From assembly GCF_048773025.1 (NCBI RefSeq), contig NC_133572.1:22036501-22100500 (forward strand): a stretch of DNA of 64,000 nt, in the 5' to 3' direction. This DNA comes from Camelus bactrianus (taxonomy: Eukaryota; Chordata; Mammalia; Artiodactyla; Camelidae). The first letter of the stretch is position 1, and every line of letters starts with the position of its first letter. A program made the position numbers and the translations under genes. Below, one piece after another: positions 25,695 through 37,804 of the stretch. The notes beneath the pieces were generated by a model. That model made no database searches, was not told the DNA's origin, and saw only the letters and a list, made by a program, of their open reading frames with translations.

Positions 25695-26705
25695 CATGGA
25701 GTGGAGTTTGCAACTGAAAAGAAAATTTGTGTTCCCAACAAGCTAGGTGAAGGATGGCTTACACACTCTCTTATCTCTCAGAACTGAGCATGTGGTCAGA
25801 CGTTCGTTCATCTAGCACAAAATGAACGGTTTGCAGGAGAAACATTTTCTCTTGTTTCTCAGGCTGTTTCCTAGTGCCTGTTTGAAGTTCCTGCATTTTG
25901 CACTGTACAACCGATTTAGAGCTAGTACCTCCCCATATATATGTATGGAGTGGAGATTGCGACTGGAAAGAAACTTCGTGTTTCCAACATGGAAGGTGAA
26001 GGAAGGCTTTCACACAGTCTTATCTCTCAGAACTGAGCATGTGGAGAGACGTTCGTTCATCTAGAACAAAATGAACCTGTGGAGGATAAAACTTTACTCT
26101 GGTTTCTCAGAGTGTTTCCTAGTGCCGGTTTGATATTCCTGCATTTTTCAGTGTAAAACCGGTTTGGAGATAGTACCTAACCATAGATATGCATGGAGTG
26201 GAGTTTGCAACTCAAAAGAAATTTTGTGTTCCCAACAAGCTAGGTGAAGGAAGGCTTTCACATACTCTTATCTCTCAGAACTGAGCATGTGGAGAGACGT
26301 TCGTTCATCTATAACAAAATGAACCTGTTTAGGAGAAAACTTTACTCTGGTTTCTCAGAATGTTTACTAGTGCCGGTTTGAAGTTCCTGCAGTTTTCAGT
26401 GTAAAACCGTGTTGGAGATAATACCAAAACATAGATATGCATGGAGTGGAGTTTGCAACTGAAAAGAAACTTTGTGTTCCCAACAAGCTAGGTGAAGGGC
26501 GGCTTTCACACACACTTATCTCTCAGAACAGAACCTGTTGAGAGACGTTCGTTCATCTAGCAGAAAATGAACGGGTTGCAGGAGAAACCTTTTCTCTGGT
26601 TTTCAGGCTGTTTCCTAGTGCCGGTTTGAAGTTCCTGCATTTTTCACTGTATAATCGAGTTAGAGCTAGTACCTCCCCATATATATGTAAGGATTGGAGA
26701 TTTCG

Positions 26706-28476
26706 ACTGAAAAGAAACTTTGTGTTCCCAAAACGGAAGGTGAAGGACGGCTTTCACACACTCTTATCACTCAGAAATTAGCATGAGGAGAGACGTTCTT
26801 TCATCTAGCACAAAGGAAACGGGTTGCAGGAGAAACTTTTACTCTGGTTTCTCAGGCTGTTTCCTAGTGCCGGTTAGAATTTCCTGCAGTTTTCACTGTA
26901 AAACCGATTCGCAGCTAGTCCCTACCCATATATATGAATGGAGTGGAGTTTGGAACTGAAAAGAAACTATGTGTTCCCAATAAGCTAGTTGAATTTCGGC
27001 TTTCACCCACACTTATTTCTCAGAACAAAACATGTTGAGAGACGTTCGTTCATCTAGCACAAAATGAATGGTTTGCAGGGGAAACCTTTATTCTGGTTTC
27101 TCAGAGTGTTTCCTAGTGCCGGTTTGAAGTTCCTGCAGTTTTAACATTAAAACCGTGTTGGAGCTAGCACTTCCCCATCTATATGTATGGAGTGGTGTTT
27201 TCGACTGAAAAGAAACTTTGTGTTCCCAACAAGCTAGGTGAAGGACGGCTTTCACACACACTTATCTCTCAGAAATGAGCATGTGGAGACACGTTCGTTC
27301 ATCTAGCACAAAAAGAACGGGTTGCAGGAGAAAACTTTACTCTGGGTTATCAGTCTAATTCCTAGTGCCGGTTTGTATTTCCTGCAGTTTTCACTGTAAT
27401 AACGAGTTGGAGCTAGTACCTCCCCCTAGATATGCATGGAGTGGATTTTGCAACTGAAAAGAATCTTTGTGTTCCCAACAAGTTAGGTGAAGGACGGCTT
27501 TCACACACACTTATCTCTCAGAACTGAGCATCTGAAGACACGTTCGTTCATCTAGCACAAAATGAACGGTTTGCAGGAGAAACATTTTCTCTTGTTTCTC
27601 AGGCTGTTTCCTAGTGCCTGTTTGAAGTTCCTGCATTTTGCACTGTATAATCGAGTTAGAGCTAGTACCTCCCCATATATATGTATGGAGTGGAGATTGC
27701 GACTGGAAAGAAACTTTGTGTTTCCAACATGGAAGGTGAAGGACGGCTTTCACAGACTCTTATAAATCAGAAATGAGCATGAGGAGAGACGTTCGTTCAT
27801 CTAGCACAAAATGAACGGGTTGCAGGAGAAAACTTTACTCTGATTTCTCAGGCTGTTTCCTAGTGCCGGTTTGAATTTCCTGAATTTTTCACTGTACAAC
27901 CGAGTTAGAGCTAGTACCTCCCCATATATATATATATGGAGTGGAGTTTGCGACTGAAAAGAATCTATGTGTTCCCAACAAGCTAGGTGAAGAACGGCTT
28001 TCACACTCACAGACCTGTCAGAACTGAGCATGTGGAGAGACGTTCGTTCATCTAGCACAAAATGAACGGGTGGCCGGAGAAACTTTTACTCTGGTTTCTC
28101 AGGCTGTTTCCTACTGCCGGTTTGAAGTTCCTGCAGTTTTCACTGTGAAACCGATTCGCAGCTAGTCCCTACCCATATATATGCATGGAGTGGAATTTGC
28201 AACTGAAAAGAAACTATGTGTTCCCAATAAGCTACTTAAATTACGGCTTTCACCCACAGTTATCTCTGAGAACAAAACATGTTGAGAGACGTTCGTTCAT
28301 CTAGCACAAAATGAATGGGTTGCAGGGGAAACCATTATTCTGGTTTCTCAGAGTGTTTCCTAGTGCGGTTTGAAGTTCCTGCAGTTTTCACAGTAAAACC
28401 GAGTTGGAGCTAGGACTTCCCCATCTATATGTTCGGAGTGGACTTTTCGACTGAAAAGAAACTTTGTGTTCCCAAC
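26706..28476 (+). repeat. 12-monomer-offset block, copy 2
   Basis: This is the counterpart of 23720-25490. At 27530-27600 it has an E-type tail (aacggtttgcaggag, ctcttgtttctc) where copy 1 has a C-type tail. After about 28480 the unit switches to tagttgaattacgg, a D-type second half. Confidence 0.9.
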
Positions 28477-28602
28477 AAGCTAGTTGAATTACGGCTTTCA
28501 CCCACACTAATCTCTCAGAACAAAACATGTTGAGACACGTTCGTTCATCTAGCACAAAATGAACGGGTTGCTGGAGAAAAATTTTCTCTGGGTTATCAGT
28601 CT

Positions 28603-28851
28603 GATTCCTAGAGCCGGTTTGAATTTCCTGCAGTTTTCACTGTAATACCGAGTTGGAGCTACTACCTACCCATAGATATGCATGGAGTGGAGTTTGCAAC
28701 TGAAAAGAAACTTTGTGTTCCCAACAAGCTAGGTGAAGGACGGCTTTCACACTCACTTACATCTTAGAACTGAGCATGTGGGGAGACGTTCGTTCATGTA
28801 GCACAAATTGAACGGGTGACAGGAGAAACTTTTACTCTGATTAGTCAGGAT
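28603..28851 (+). repeat. Hybrid monomer: A-type front, C-type tail
   Basis: The first half has gctactacctacccatagatatgc and gtttgcaactg. The second half has cactcacttacatct, gtggggagacg, aattgaacgggtgac and the tctgattagtcagg tail of class C. The switch lies within the conserved gaaaagaaac...caacaagcta box or just after it. Confidence 0.8.
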
Positions 28852-29100
28852 GTTTCCTAGTGCCGGTTTGAAGTTCCTGCAGTTTTCAGTGTAAAACCGG
28901 GTTGGAGATAGTACCTAACCATAGATATGCATGGAGTGGAGTTTGCAACTGAAAAGAAACTTTGTGTTCCCAACAAGCTAGGTGAAGGACGGCTTTCACA
29001 CTCACTTATATCTCAGAACTGAGCATGTGGGTAGACGTTCGTTCATCTAGCACAAATTGAACGGGTGACAGGAGAAACTTTTACTCTGATTACTCAGGAT
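28852..29100 (+). repeat. Hybrid monomer: F-type front, C-type tail
   Basis: A second consecutive hybrid. The front is gggttggagatagtacctaacc and the tail is cactcacttatatct, aattgaacgggtgac, tctgattactcagg. Two adjacent units with different fronts and the same foreign tail suggest two exchanges, or one exchange plus later conversion. Confidence 0.8.
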
Positions 29101-32100
29101 GTTTCCTAGTGCCGGTTTGAAGTTCCTGCAGTTTTCACTGTAAAAATGAGTTGGAGCTAGCTCTTCCCCATATATATGTATGGATTGGAATTTGCGACTG
29201 AAAAGAAACTTTGTATTCCCAACAAGCTAGGTGAAGGACGGCTTTCACACACACTTATCTCTCAGAACTGAGCATGTGGAGACACTTTCGTTCATCTAGC
29301 ACAAAATGAACGGTTTGCCGGAGAAACTTTTACTCTGGTTTCTCAGGCTGTTTCCTAGTGCCCGTTTGAATTTCCTGCAGTTTTCACTGTAAAACCGATT
29401 CGCAGCTAGTCCCTACCCATATATATGCATGGAGTGGAGTTTGCAACCGAAAAGAAACTATGTGTTCCCAATAAGCTAGTTAAATTACGGCTTTCACCCA
29501 CACTTATCTCTCACAACAAAACATGTTGAGAGACGTTCGTTCATGTAGCACAAAATGAACGGTTTGCAGGGGAAAACTTTACTCTGGTTTCTCAGAGTGT
29601 TTCCTAGTGCCGGTTTGATGTTCCTGCAGTTTTCAGTGTAAAACCGGGTTGGAGATAATACCAAAACATAGATATGCATGGAGTGGAGTTTGCAACTGAA
29701 AAGAAACTTTGTGTTCCCAACAAGCTAGGTGAAAGACGGCTTTCACACACACTTATCTCTCAGAACACAACCTGTTGAGAGACGTTCGTTCATCTAGAAC
29801 AAAATGAACGGGTTGCAGGAGAAAACTTTACTCGTTTCTCTCAGTCTGTTTCCTAGTGCCGGTTTGAATTTCCTGCAGTTTTCACTGTAAAACCGAGTTG
29901 GAGCTAGGACTTTCCCATCTATATGTATGGATTGGAGTTTACGACTGAAAAGTAACTTTGTGTTCACAACAACGTAGGTGAAGGGCGGCTTTCATACTCA
30001 ATTACCTCTCAGAACTGAGCATGTGGGGAGAAGTTTGTTCATCTAGCACAAATTGAACGGGTGTCAGTAGAAACTTTTTCTCTGATTACTCAGGATGTTT
30101 CCTCGTGCCGGTTTGAAGTTCCTGCAGTTTTCACTGTAAAACCGAGTTGGAGCTAAGACCTCCCCATATAAATGTATGGAGTGGAATTTGCGACTGAAAA
30201 TAAATTTTTATTCCCTACAAGGTAGTTGAAGGACGGCTTTCACACACACTTATCTCTCAGAACTGAGCATGTGGAGACACGTTCTTTCATCTAGCACAAA
30301 ATGAACGGGTTGCAGGAGAAAACTTTACTACGTTGTCTCAGTCTGTTTCCTAGTGCCGGTTTGAATTTCCTGCAGTTTTCACTGTAATACCGAGTTGGAG
30401 CTAGGACCTCCCCATAGATATGCATGGAGTGGAATTTGCAAATGAAAAGAAACTTTTTGTTCCCAACAAGCTATGTGAAGGACGGCTTTCACCCACACAT
30501 ATCTCCCAGAACAGAACCTGTTGAGAGACGTACGTTCATCTAGCACAAAATGAACGGTTTGCAGGGGAAACCTTTACTCTGTTTTCTCAGGCTGTTTCCT
30601 AGTGCCGGATTGAAGTTCCTGCAGTTTTCACTGTAAAAGCGAGTTGGAGCTAGGAACTCCCCATATAAATGTATGGAGTGGAATTTGCGACTGAAAACAA
30701 ACTTTGTGTTCCCAACAAGCTATGTGAAGAATGGCTTTCACCCTCACATATATCTCAGAACAGAACATGTAGAGAGACGTTCGTTCATCTTGCACAAAAT
30801 GGACGGGTTGCAAGAGAAAACTTTATTCTGGTTTCTCAGGCAGTTTCCTAGTGCCGGTTTGAAGTTCCTGCAGTTTTCACTGTAAAAAAGGGTTGGAGTT
30901 ACTACCTCCCCATATATATGTATGGATTGGAATCTGCGAATGAAAAGAAACTTTGTTTTTTCAACAAGCGAGGTGAAGGACGGCTTACACACACTCTTAT
31001 CTCTCAGAACTGAGTATGTGGAGAGACGTTCGTTCATCTAGAACAAAATGAACCTGTGGAGGAGAAAACTTTACTCTGGTTTCTCAGAGTGTTTCCTAGT
31101 GCCGGTTTGAAGTTCCTGCAGTTTTCACTGTAAAACTGGGTTGGAGATACTACCTAACCATAGATATGAATGGATTGGTGTTTGCAACTGAAAAGAAACT
31201 TTGTGTTCCCAACAAGCTAGGTGAAGGACGGCTTTCACACACACTTATCTCTCAGAACAGAACCTGTTGAGGGACGTTCGTTCATCTAGCACAAAATGTA
31301 CGGGTTGCAGGGGAAAACTTTTCTCTGGTTTCTCAGGCTGTTTCCTAGTGCCGGTTTAAATTTCCTGCAGTTTTCACTGTAAAACAGAGTTGGAGCTAGG
31401 ACTTCCCCATCTATATGTATGGAGTGGATTTTTCGACTGAAAAGAAACTTTGTGTTCCCAACAAGGTAGGTGAAGGACGGCTTTCACACTCACTTACCTC
31501 TCAGAACAGATCATGTGGGGTGACTTTCGTTCATCTAGCACAAATTGAACGGGAGGCAGGAGAAACTTTTACTCTGATTACTCAGGATGTTTCCTAGTGC
31601 CGGTTTGAAGTTCCTGCAGTTTTCACTGTAAAACCGTGTTGGAGCTAGGAACTCCCCATATAAATGTATGGAGTGGAATTTGCGACTGAAAAGAAACTTT
31701 GTGTTCCCAACAAGCTAGTTGAAGGATGGCTTTCACACACACTTATCTCTAAGAACTGAGCATGTGGAGACACGTTCGTTCATCTAGCACAAAATGAACG
31801 GTTTGCAGGAGAAAATATTACTCTGGTTTCTCAGTCTGTTTCCTAGGGCCGGTTTGAATTTCCTGCAGTTTTCACTGTAATAAAGAGTTGGAGCTAGTAC
31901 CTCCCCATAGATATGCATGGAGTGGAGTTTGCAACTGAAAAGAAGCTTTGTGTTCCCAACAAGCTAGGTGAAGGACGGCTTTCACCCACACATATCTCTC
32001 AGAACAGAACATGTTGAGAGACGTTCGTTCATCTAGCACAAAAGGAAATGGTTGCAGGAGAAAACTTTACTCTGGTTTCTCAGGCTGTTTCCTAGTGCCG

Positions 32101-32650
32101 GTTTGAAGTTCCTGCAGTTTTCACTGTAAAAGCGAGTTGGAGATAGGACATCCACATATATATATATGGAGTGGAGTTTGCGACTGAAAACAAACTTTGT
32201 GTTCCCAACAAGTTATGTGAAGGTCGGCTTTCACACAAACTTATCTCCCAGAACTGAGCATGTGGAGAGACGTTCGTTCATCTAGCACAAAATGAACCTT
32301 TGTAGGAGAAATTATTACTCTGGTTTCACAGAGTGTTTCCTAGTGCCGGTTTGAAGTTCCTGCAGTTTTCAGTGGAAAACCGGGTTGGAGTTATTACCTA
32401 ACCATAGATATGCATGGCGTAGGGTTTGGAACGCAAAAGAACCTTTGTGTTCCCAACAAGCTAGGTGAAGGACGGCTTTCACGCACACTTATCTCTCAGA
32501 ACAGAACCTGTTGAGAGACGTTCGTTCATCTAGAACAAAATGAACGGGTTGCAGGAGAAAACAATTCTCTGTTTTCTCAGGCTGTTTCCTAGTGCCGGTT
32601 TGAAGTTCCTGCATTTTTCACTGTACAACCGAGTTAGAGCTAATACCTCC

Positions 32651-32666
32651 CCATATATATATATGG
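32651..32666. repeat. 16 bp perfect AT-core palindrome CCATATATATATATGG
   Basis: The AT-rich centre at monomer positions about 68-84 is usually ccatatatatgtatgg or ccatagatatgcatgg, both imperfect dyads. In positions m7 and m9 of the 14-mer it is a perfect 16 bp palindrome. At 24936-24953, and in its duplicate near 27923, it has expanded by one TA step to 18 bp, as simple slippage would do. Confidence 0.85.
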
Positions 32667-33329
32667 AGTGGAGTTTGCGACTGAAAAGAAACTGTGTGTT
32701 CCCAACAAGCTAAGTGAAGGACGGTTTTCACAATCACAGTCCTGTCAGAACTGAGCATGTGGAGAGACTTTCTTTCATCTAGCACAAAATGAACGGGTTG
32801 CCGGAGAATATTTTACTTTGGTTTCTCAGGCTGTTTCCTAGTGCCGGTTTGAAGTTCCTGCAGTTTTCACTGTAAAACCGATTCGCAGCTAGTCCCTACC
32901 CATATATATGCATGGAGTGTAGTTTGCAACTGAAAAGAAACTATGTTTTCCCTACAAGCTAGTTGAATGACGGCTTTCACCCACACTTATCTCTCAGAAC
33001 ATAACATGTTGAGAGACGTTCGTTCATCTTGCACAAAATGAACGCGTTGCAGGAGAAAACTTTACTGTGGTTTCTCAGGCTGTTTCCCAGTGCCGGTTTG
33101 AAGTTCCTGCAGTTTTTAGTGTAAAAAAAATTTGGAGATAGGTCCTCCACATATATATGTATGGAGTGGAGGTTGCGACTGAAAAGAAACTTTGTGTTCC
33201 AAGCAAGCTAGGTGAAGGACCGCTTTCACACACTCATATCTCTCAGAACTGAGCTGTGGAGAGACGTTCGTTCATCTAGCACAAAGGGAACGGGTTGCAG
33301 GAGAAACTTTTTCTGTAGTTTCTCAGGAT

Positions 33330-33578
33330 GTTTCCTAGGGCCGGTTTGAATTTCCTGCAGTTTTCACTGTAAAACCGAGTTGGAGCAAGTACCTCCCCAT
33401 AGATATGCATGGAGTGGAATTTGCAACTGAAAAGAAACTTTGTGTTCCCAACAAGCTATGGGAAGGACGGCTTTCACCCTCACATATCTCTCAGAACAGA
33501 ACATGTTGAGAGACGTTCGTTCATCTAGCACAAAATGAACGGGTTGCCGGAGAAGATTTTACTCTGGTTTCTCAGGCT
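33330..33578 (+). other. Representative monomer with internal landmarks
   Basis: This 249 bp unit shows the standard layout. The conserved head gtttcctagggccggtttg leads to cctgcagttttcactgtaaaac. Then come a variable block (ccgagttggagcaagtacctcc), an AT-rich centre of partial dyad symmetry (ccatagatatgcatgg), the conserved gaaaagaaac...caacaagcta box, a second variable block with ggctttcaccctcacatatctc, and the dyad box with cgttcatctagcacaaaatgaacg. The unit ends with a ggtttctcaggctg tail. Units elsewhere differ mostly in the two variable blocks, by substitutions and 1-3 bp indels. Confidence 0.9.
33518..33541. repeat. Inverted repeat CGTTCAT-N10-ATGAACG (example of an array-wide motif)
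   Basis: Seven-base perfect arms flank the ten-base spacer ctagcacaaa. The motif sits at monomer positions 189-212 and is present in most monomers. Three states recur: full 7 bp arms (aaaatgaacg), 6 bp arms (aaattgaacg in class C tails, or atgaacc in class G tails) and 5 bp arms (aaagggaacg, commonest in the first 10 kb and in m11 of the 14-mer). The left arm and its upstream gagacgtt are the best conserved part of the distal half of the monomer. A protein-binding or cruciform role is inference. Confidence 0.85.
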
Positions 33579-34074
33579 GTTTCCTAGTGTCGGTTTGAAG
33601 TTCCTGCAGTTTTCACTGTAAAAAAAGTTGGAGCTAGGTGTTCCCCATATATAAGCATGGAGTGGAATTTGCGACTGAAAAGGAACTTTGTGTTCCCAAC
33701 AAGCTAGTTGAAGGACGGCTTTCAAACACTCTTATATCTCAGAACTGAGCATGTGGAGAGACGTTCGTTCATCTAGAACAAAATGAACCTGTGGAGGAGA
33801 AAACTTTACTCTGGTTTCTCAGAGTGTTTCCTAGTGCCGGTTTGAAGTTCCTGCAGTTTTCAATGTAAAACCTGTTTGGAGATCGTACCTAACCATAGAT
33901 GTGAATGGATTGGAATTTGCAACTGAAAAGAAAATTTGTGTTCCCAACAGGCTAGGTGAAGGACGGCTTTCACACACACTTATCTCTCAGAACAGAACCT
34001 GTTGAGAGACGTTCGTTCATCTAGCACAAAATGAACGGGTTGCAGGAGAAACCTTTTCTCTGGTTTCTCAGGCT

Positions 34075-37000
34075 GTTTCCTAGTGCCGTTTTGATGTTCC
34101 TGCAGTTTTCACTGTAAAACCGAGTTGGAGCTAGTACCTCCCCATAGATATGCATGGAGTGGAGTTTGCAACTGAAAAGAAACTTTGTGTTCCCAACAAG
34201 CTATGTGAAGAATGGCTTTCACCCTCACATATATCTCAGAACAGAACATGTAGAGAGACGTTCGTTCATCTTGCACAAAATGGACGGGTTGCAGGAGAAA
34301 ACTTTATTCTGGTTTCTCAGGCAGTTTCCTAGTGCCGGTTTGAAATTCCTGCAGTTTTCACTGTAAAAAAGGGTTGGAGTTACTACCTCCCCATATATAT
34401 GTATGGATTGGAATCTGCGAATGAAAAGAAACTTTGTTTTTTCAACAAGCGAGGTGAAGGACGGCTTACACACACTCTTATCTCTCAGAACTGAGTATGT
34501 GGAGAGACGTTCGTTCATCTAGAACAAAATGAACCTGTGGAGGAGAAAACTTTACTCTGGTTTCTCAGGCTGTTTCCTAGTGCCGGTTTGAAGTTCCTGC
34601 AGTTTTCACTGTAAAACTGGGTTGGAGATACTACCTAACCATAGATATGAATGGATTGGTGTTTGCAACTGAAAAGAAACTTTGTGTTCCCAACAAGCTA
34701 GGTGAAGGACGGCTTTCACACACACTTATCTCTCAGAACAGAACCTGTTGAGGGACGTTCGTTCATCTAGCACAAAATGAACGGGTTGCAGGGGAAACCT
34801 TTTCTCTGGTTTCTCAGGCTGTTTCCTAGTGCCGGTTTAAATTTCCTGCAGTTTTCACTGTAAAACAGAGTTGGAGCTAGGACTTCCCAATCTATATGTA
34901 TGGAGTGGATTTTTCGACTGAAAAGAAACTTTGTGTTCCCAACAAGGTAGGTGAAGGACGGCTTTCACACTCACTTACCTCTCAGAACAGATCATGTGGG
35001 GTGACTTTCGTTCATCTAGCACAAATTGAACAGGAGGCAGGAGAAAATTTTACTCTGATTACTCATGATGTTTCCTAGTGCCGGTTTGAAGTTTCTGCAG
35101 TTTTCACTGTAAAACCGTGTTGGAGCTAGGAACTCCCCATATAAATGTATGGAGTGGAATTTGCGACTGAAAAGAAACTTTGTGTTCCCAACAAGCTAGT
35201 TGAAGGACGGCTTTCACACACACTTATCTCTAAGAACTGAGCATGTGGAGACACTTTCGTTCATCTAGCACAAAATGAACGGTTTGCAGGAGAAAATATT
35301 ACTCTGGTTTCTCAGTCTGTTTCCTAGGGCCGGTTTGAATTTCCTGCAGTTTTCACTGTAATAAAGATTTGGAGCTAGTACCTCCCCATAGATATGCATG
35401 GAGTGGAGTTTGCAACTGAAAAGAAGCTTTGTGTTCCCAACAAGCTAGGTGAAGGACGGCTTTCACCCACACATATCTCTCAGAACAGAACATGTTGAGA
35501 GACGTTCGTTCATCTAGCACAAAAGGAAATGGTTGCAGGAGAAAACTTTACTCTGGTTTCTCAGGCTGTTTCCTAGTGCCGGTTTGAAGTTCCTGCAGTT
35601 TTCACTGTAAAAGCGAGTTGGAGATAGGACATCCGCATATATATATATGGAGTGGAGTTTGCGACTGAAAACAAACTTTGTGTTCCCAACAAGTTATGTG
35701 AAGGTCGGCTTTCACACAAACTTATCTCCCAGAACTGAGCATGTGGAGAGACGTTCGTTCATCTAGCACAAAATGAACCTTTGTAGGAGAAATTATTACT
35801 CTGGTTTCACAGAGTGTTTCCTAGTGCCGGTTTGAAGTTCCTGCAGTTTTCAGTGAAAAACCGGGTTGGAGTTATTACCTAACCATAGATATGCATGGCG
35901 TAGGGTTTGGAACGCAAAAGAACCTTTGTGTTCCCAACAAGCTAGGTGAAGGACGGCTTTCACACACACTTATCTCTCAGAACAGAACCTGTTGAGAGAC
36001 GTTCGTTCATCTAGAACAAAATGAACGGGTTGCAGGAGAAAACAATTCTCTGTTTTCTCAGGCTGTTTCCTAGTGCCGGTTTGAAGTTCCTGCATTTTTC
36101 ACTGTACAACCGAGTTAGAGCTAATACCTCCCCATATATATATATGGAGTGGAGTTTGCGACTGAAAAGAAACTGTGTGTTCCCAACAAGCTAAGTGAAG
36201 GACGGTTTTCACAATCACAGTCCTGTCAGAACTGAGCATGTGGAGAGACTTTCTTTCATCTAGCACAAAATGAACGGGTTGCCGGAGAATATTTTACTTT
36301 GGTTTCTCAGGCTGTTTCCTAGTGCCGGTTTGAAGTTCCTGCAGTTTTCACTTTAAAACCGATTCGCAGCTAGTCCCTACCCATATATATGTATGGAGTG
36401 TAGTTTGCAACTGAAAAGAAACTATGTTTTCCCTACAAGCTAGTTGAATGACGGCTTTCACCCACACTTATCTCTCAGAACATAACATGTTGAGAGACGT
36501 TCGTTCATCTTGCACAAAATGAACGCGTTGCAGGAGAAAACTTTACTGTGGTTTCTCAGGCTGTTTCCTAGTGCCGGTTTGAAGTTCCTGCAGTTTTTAC
36601 TGTAAAAAAGATTTGGAGATAGGACTTCCCCATATATATGTATGGAGTGGAGGTTGCGACTGAAAAGAAACTTTGTGTTCCAAGCAAGCTAGGTGAAGGA
36701 CCGCTTTCACACACTCATATCTCTCAGAACTGAGCTGTGGAGAGACGTTCGTTCATCTAGCACAAAGGGAACGGGTTGCAGGAGAAACTTTTTCTCTAGT
36801 TTCTCAGGATGTTTCCTGGGGCCGGTTTGAATTTCCTGCAGTTTTCACTGTAAAACCGAGTTGGAGCTAGTACCTCCCCATAGATATGCATGGAGTGGAA
36901 TTTGCAGCTGAAAAGAAACTTTGTGTTCCCAACAAGCTATGGGAAGGACGGCTTTCACCCTCACATATCTCTCAGAACAGAACATGTTGAGAGACGTTCG

Positions 37001-37555
37001 TTCATCTAGCACAAAATGAACGGGTTGCCGGAGAAGATTTTACTCTGGTTTCTCAGGCTGTTTCCTAGTGTCGGTTTGAAGTTCCTGCAGTTTTCACTGT
37101 AAAAAAAGTTGGAGCCAGGTGTTCCCCATATATAAGCATGGAGTGGAATTTGCGACTGAAAAGTAACTTTGTGTTCCCAACAAGCTAGTTGAAGGACGGC
37201 TTTCAAACACTCTTATATCTCAGAACTGAGCATGTGGAGAGACGTTCGTTCATCTAGAACAAAATGAACCTGTGGAGGAGAAAACTTTACTCTGGTTTCT
37301 CAGAGTGTTTCCTAGTGCCGGTTTGAAGTTCCTGCAGTTTTCAATGTAAAACCTGTTTGGAGATCGTACCTAACCATAGATGTGAATGGATTGGAATTTG
37401 CAACTGAAAAGAAAATTTGTGTTCCCAACAGGCTAGGTGAAGGACGGCTTTCACACACACTTATCTCTCAGAACACAACCTGTTGAGAGACGTTCGTTCA
37501 TCTAGCAAAAAATGAAAGGGTTGCAGGAGAAACCTTTTCTCTGGTTTCTCAGGCT
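34075..37555 (+). repeat. 14-mer HOR copy 2
   Basis: All 14 monomers are present in order and the length is exactly that of copy 1 (3,481 bp). Differences from copy 1 are scattered single substitutions, for example aattgaacaggagg against aattgaacgggagg in m4. m1 has the standard ctagtacctccccatagatatgc front. Confidence 0.92.
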
Positions 37556-37804
37556 GTTTCCTAGTGCCGGTTTGAATTTCCTGCAGTTTTCACTGTAAAA
37601 CAGAGTTGGAGCTAGGACTTCCCCATCTATATGTATGGAGTGGATTTTTCGACTGAAAAGAAACTTTGTGTTCCCAACAAGGTAGGTGAAGGACGGCTTT
37701 CACACTCACTTACCTCTCAGAACAGATCATGTGGGGTGACGTTCGTTCATCTAGCACAAATTGAACGGGAGGCAGGAGAAACTTTTACTCTGAATACTCA
37801 GGAT
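37556..37804 (+). repeat. Extra m4 monomer between HOR copies 2 and 3
   Basis: An m4 unit (catctatatgtatggagtggatttttcg, gtggggtgacg) directly follows m14, skipping m1-m3. The same m14-to-m4 junction occurs at 44516 and 47494. m3 and m14 are both F-type with a cagaacctgttgag tail, which would allow misaligned exchange there. Confidence 0.88.

Larger units (their letters stand above)
20111..30699 (+). repeat. Domain III: D-C dimers and 12-20-monomer offsets
   Basis: D units followed directly by C units occur at about 20.19, 21.18, 23.92, 25.17, 26.90 and 28.15 kb. Blocks repeat at 994 bp (4 monomers), 1,740 bp (7), 2,986 bp (12), 3,980 bp (16) and 4,974 bp (20). Copies are closer to each other than in domain I but less uniform than in domains IV and V. 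The overlapping periods indicate several rounds of unequal exchange, not one fixed HOR. Confidence 0.75.
30594..34074 (+). repeat. 14-mer HOR copy 1
   Basis: Monomer starts are 30594, 30843, 31091, 31340, 31589, 31838, 32087, 32335, 32584, 32833, 33082, 33330, 33579 and 33826. The front of m1 (ggaactccccatataaatg, gaaaacaaac) differs from m1 in later copies and looks like m5; from tatgtgaagaatgg on it is true m1. The HOR edge is therefore near 30700, inside m1. Confidence 0.92.

Noticed and set aside
30606-30640. Possible RNA polymerase III B box in ggtttgaagttcc of the monomer head (SINE or tRNA origin)
   Set aside because: It needs one mismatch and two extra bases, and no A box lies at a suitable distance upstream. 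There is no A-rich tail or target-site duplication.
31424-31450. CENP-B box-like TTTTCGACTGAAAAG in class C/m4 monomers
   Set aside because: It has TTCG and the following A at the right spacing, but the essential CGGG half is replaced by AGAA. By hand it matches 11 of 17 positions of the canonical box, which is too few to call a CENP-B site.
33514-33544. Split CENP-B-like arrangement, TTCG then CGGG around the dyad
   Set aside because: TTCG and CGGG are 20 bp apart instead of 7, so known CENP-B DNA binding would not fit. It is reported only as a dyad.
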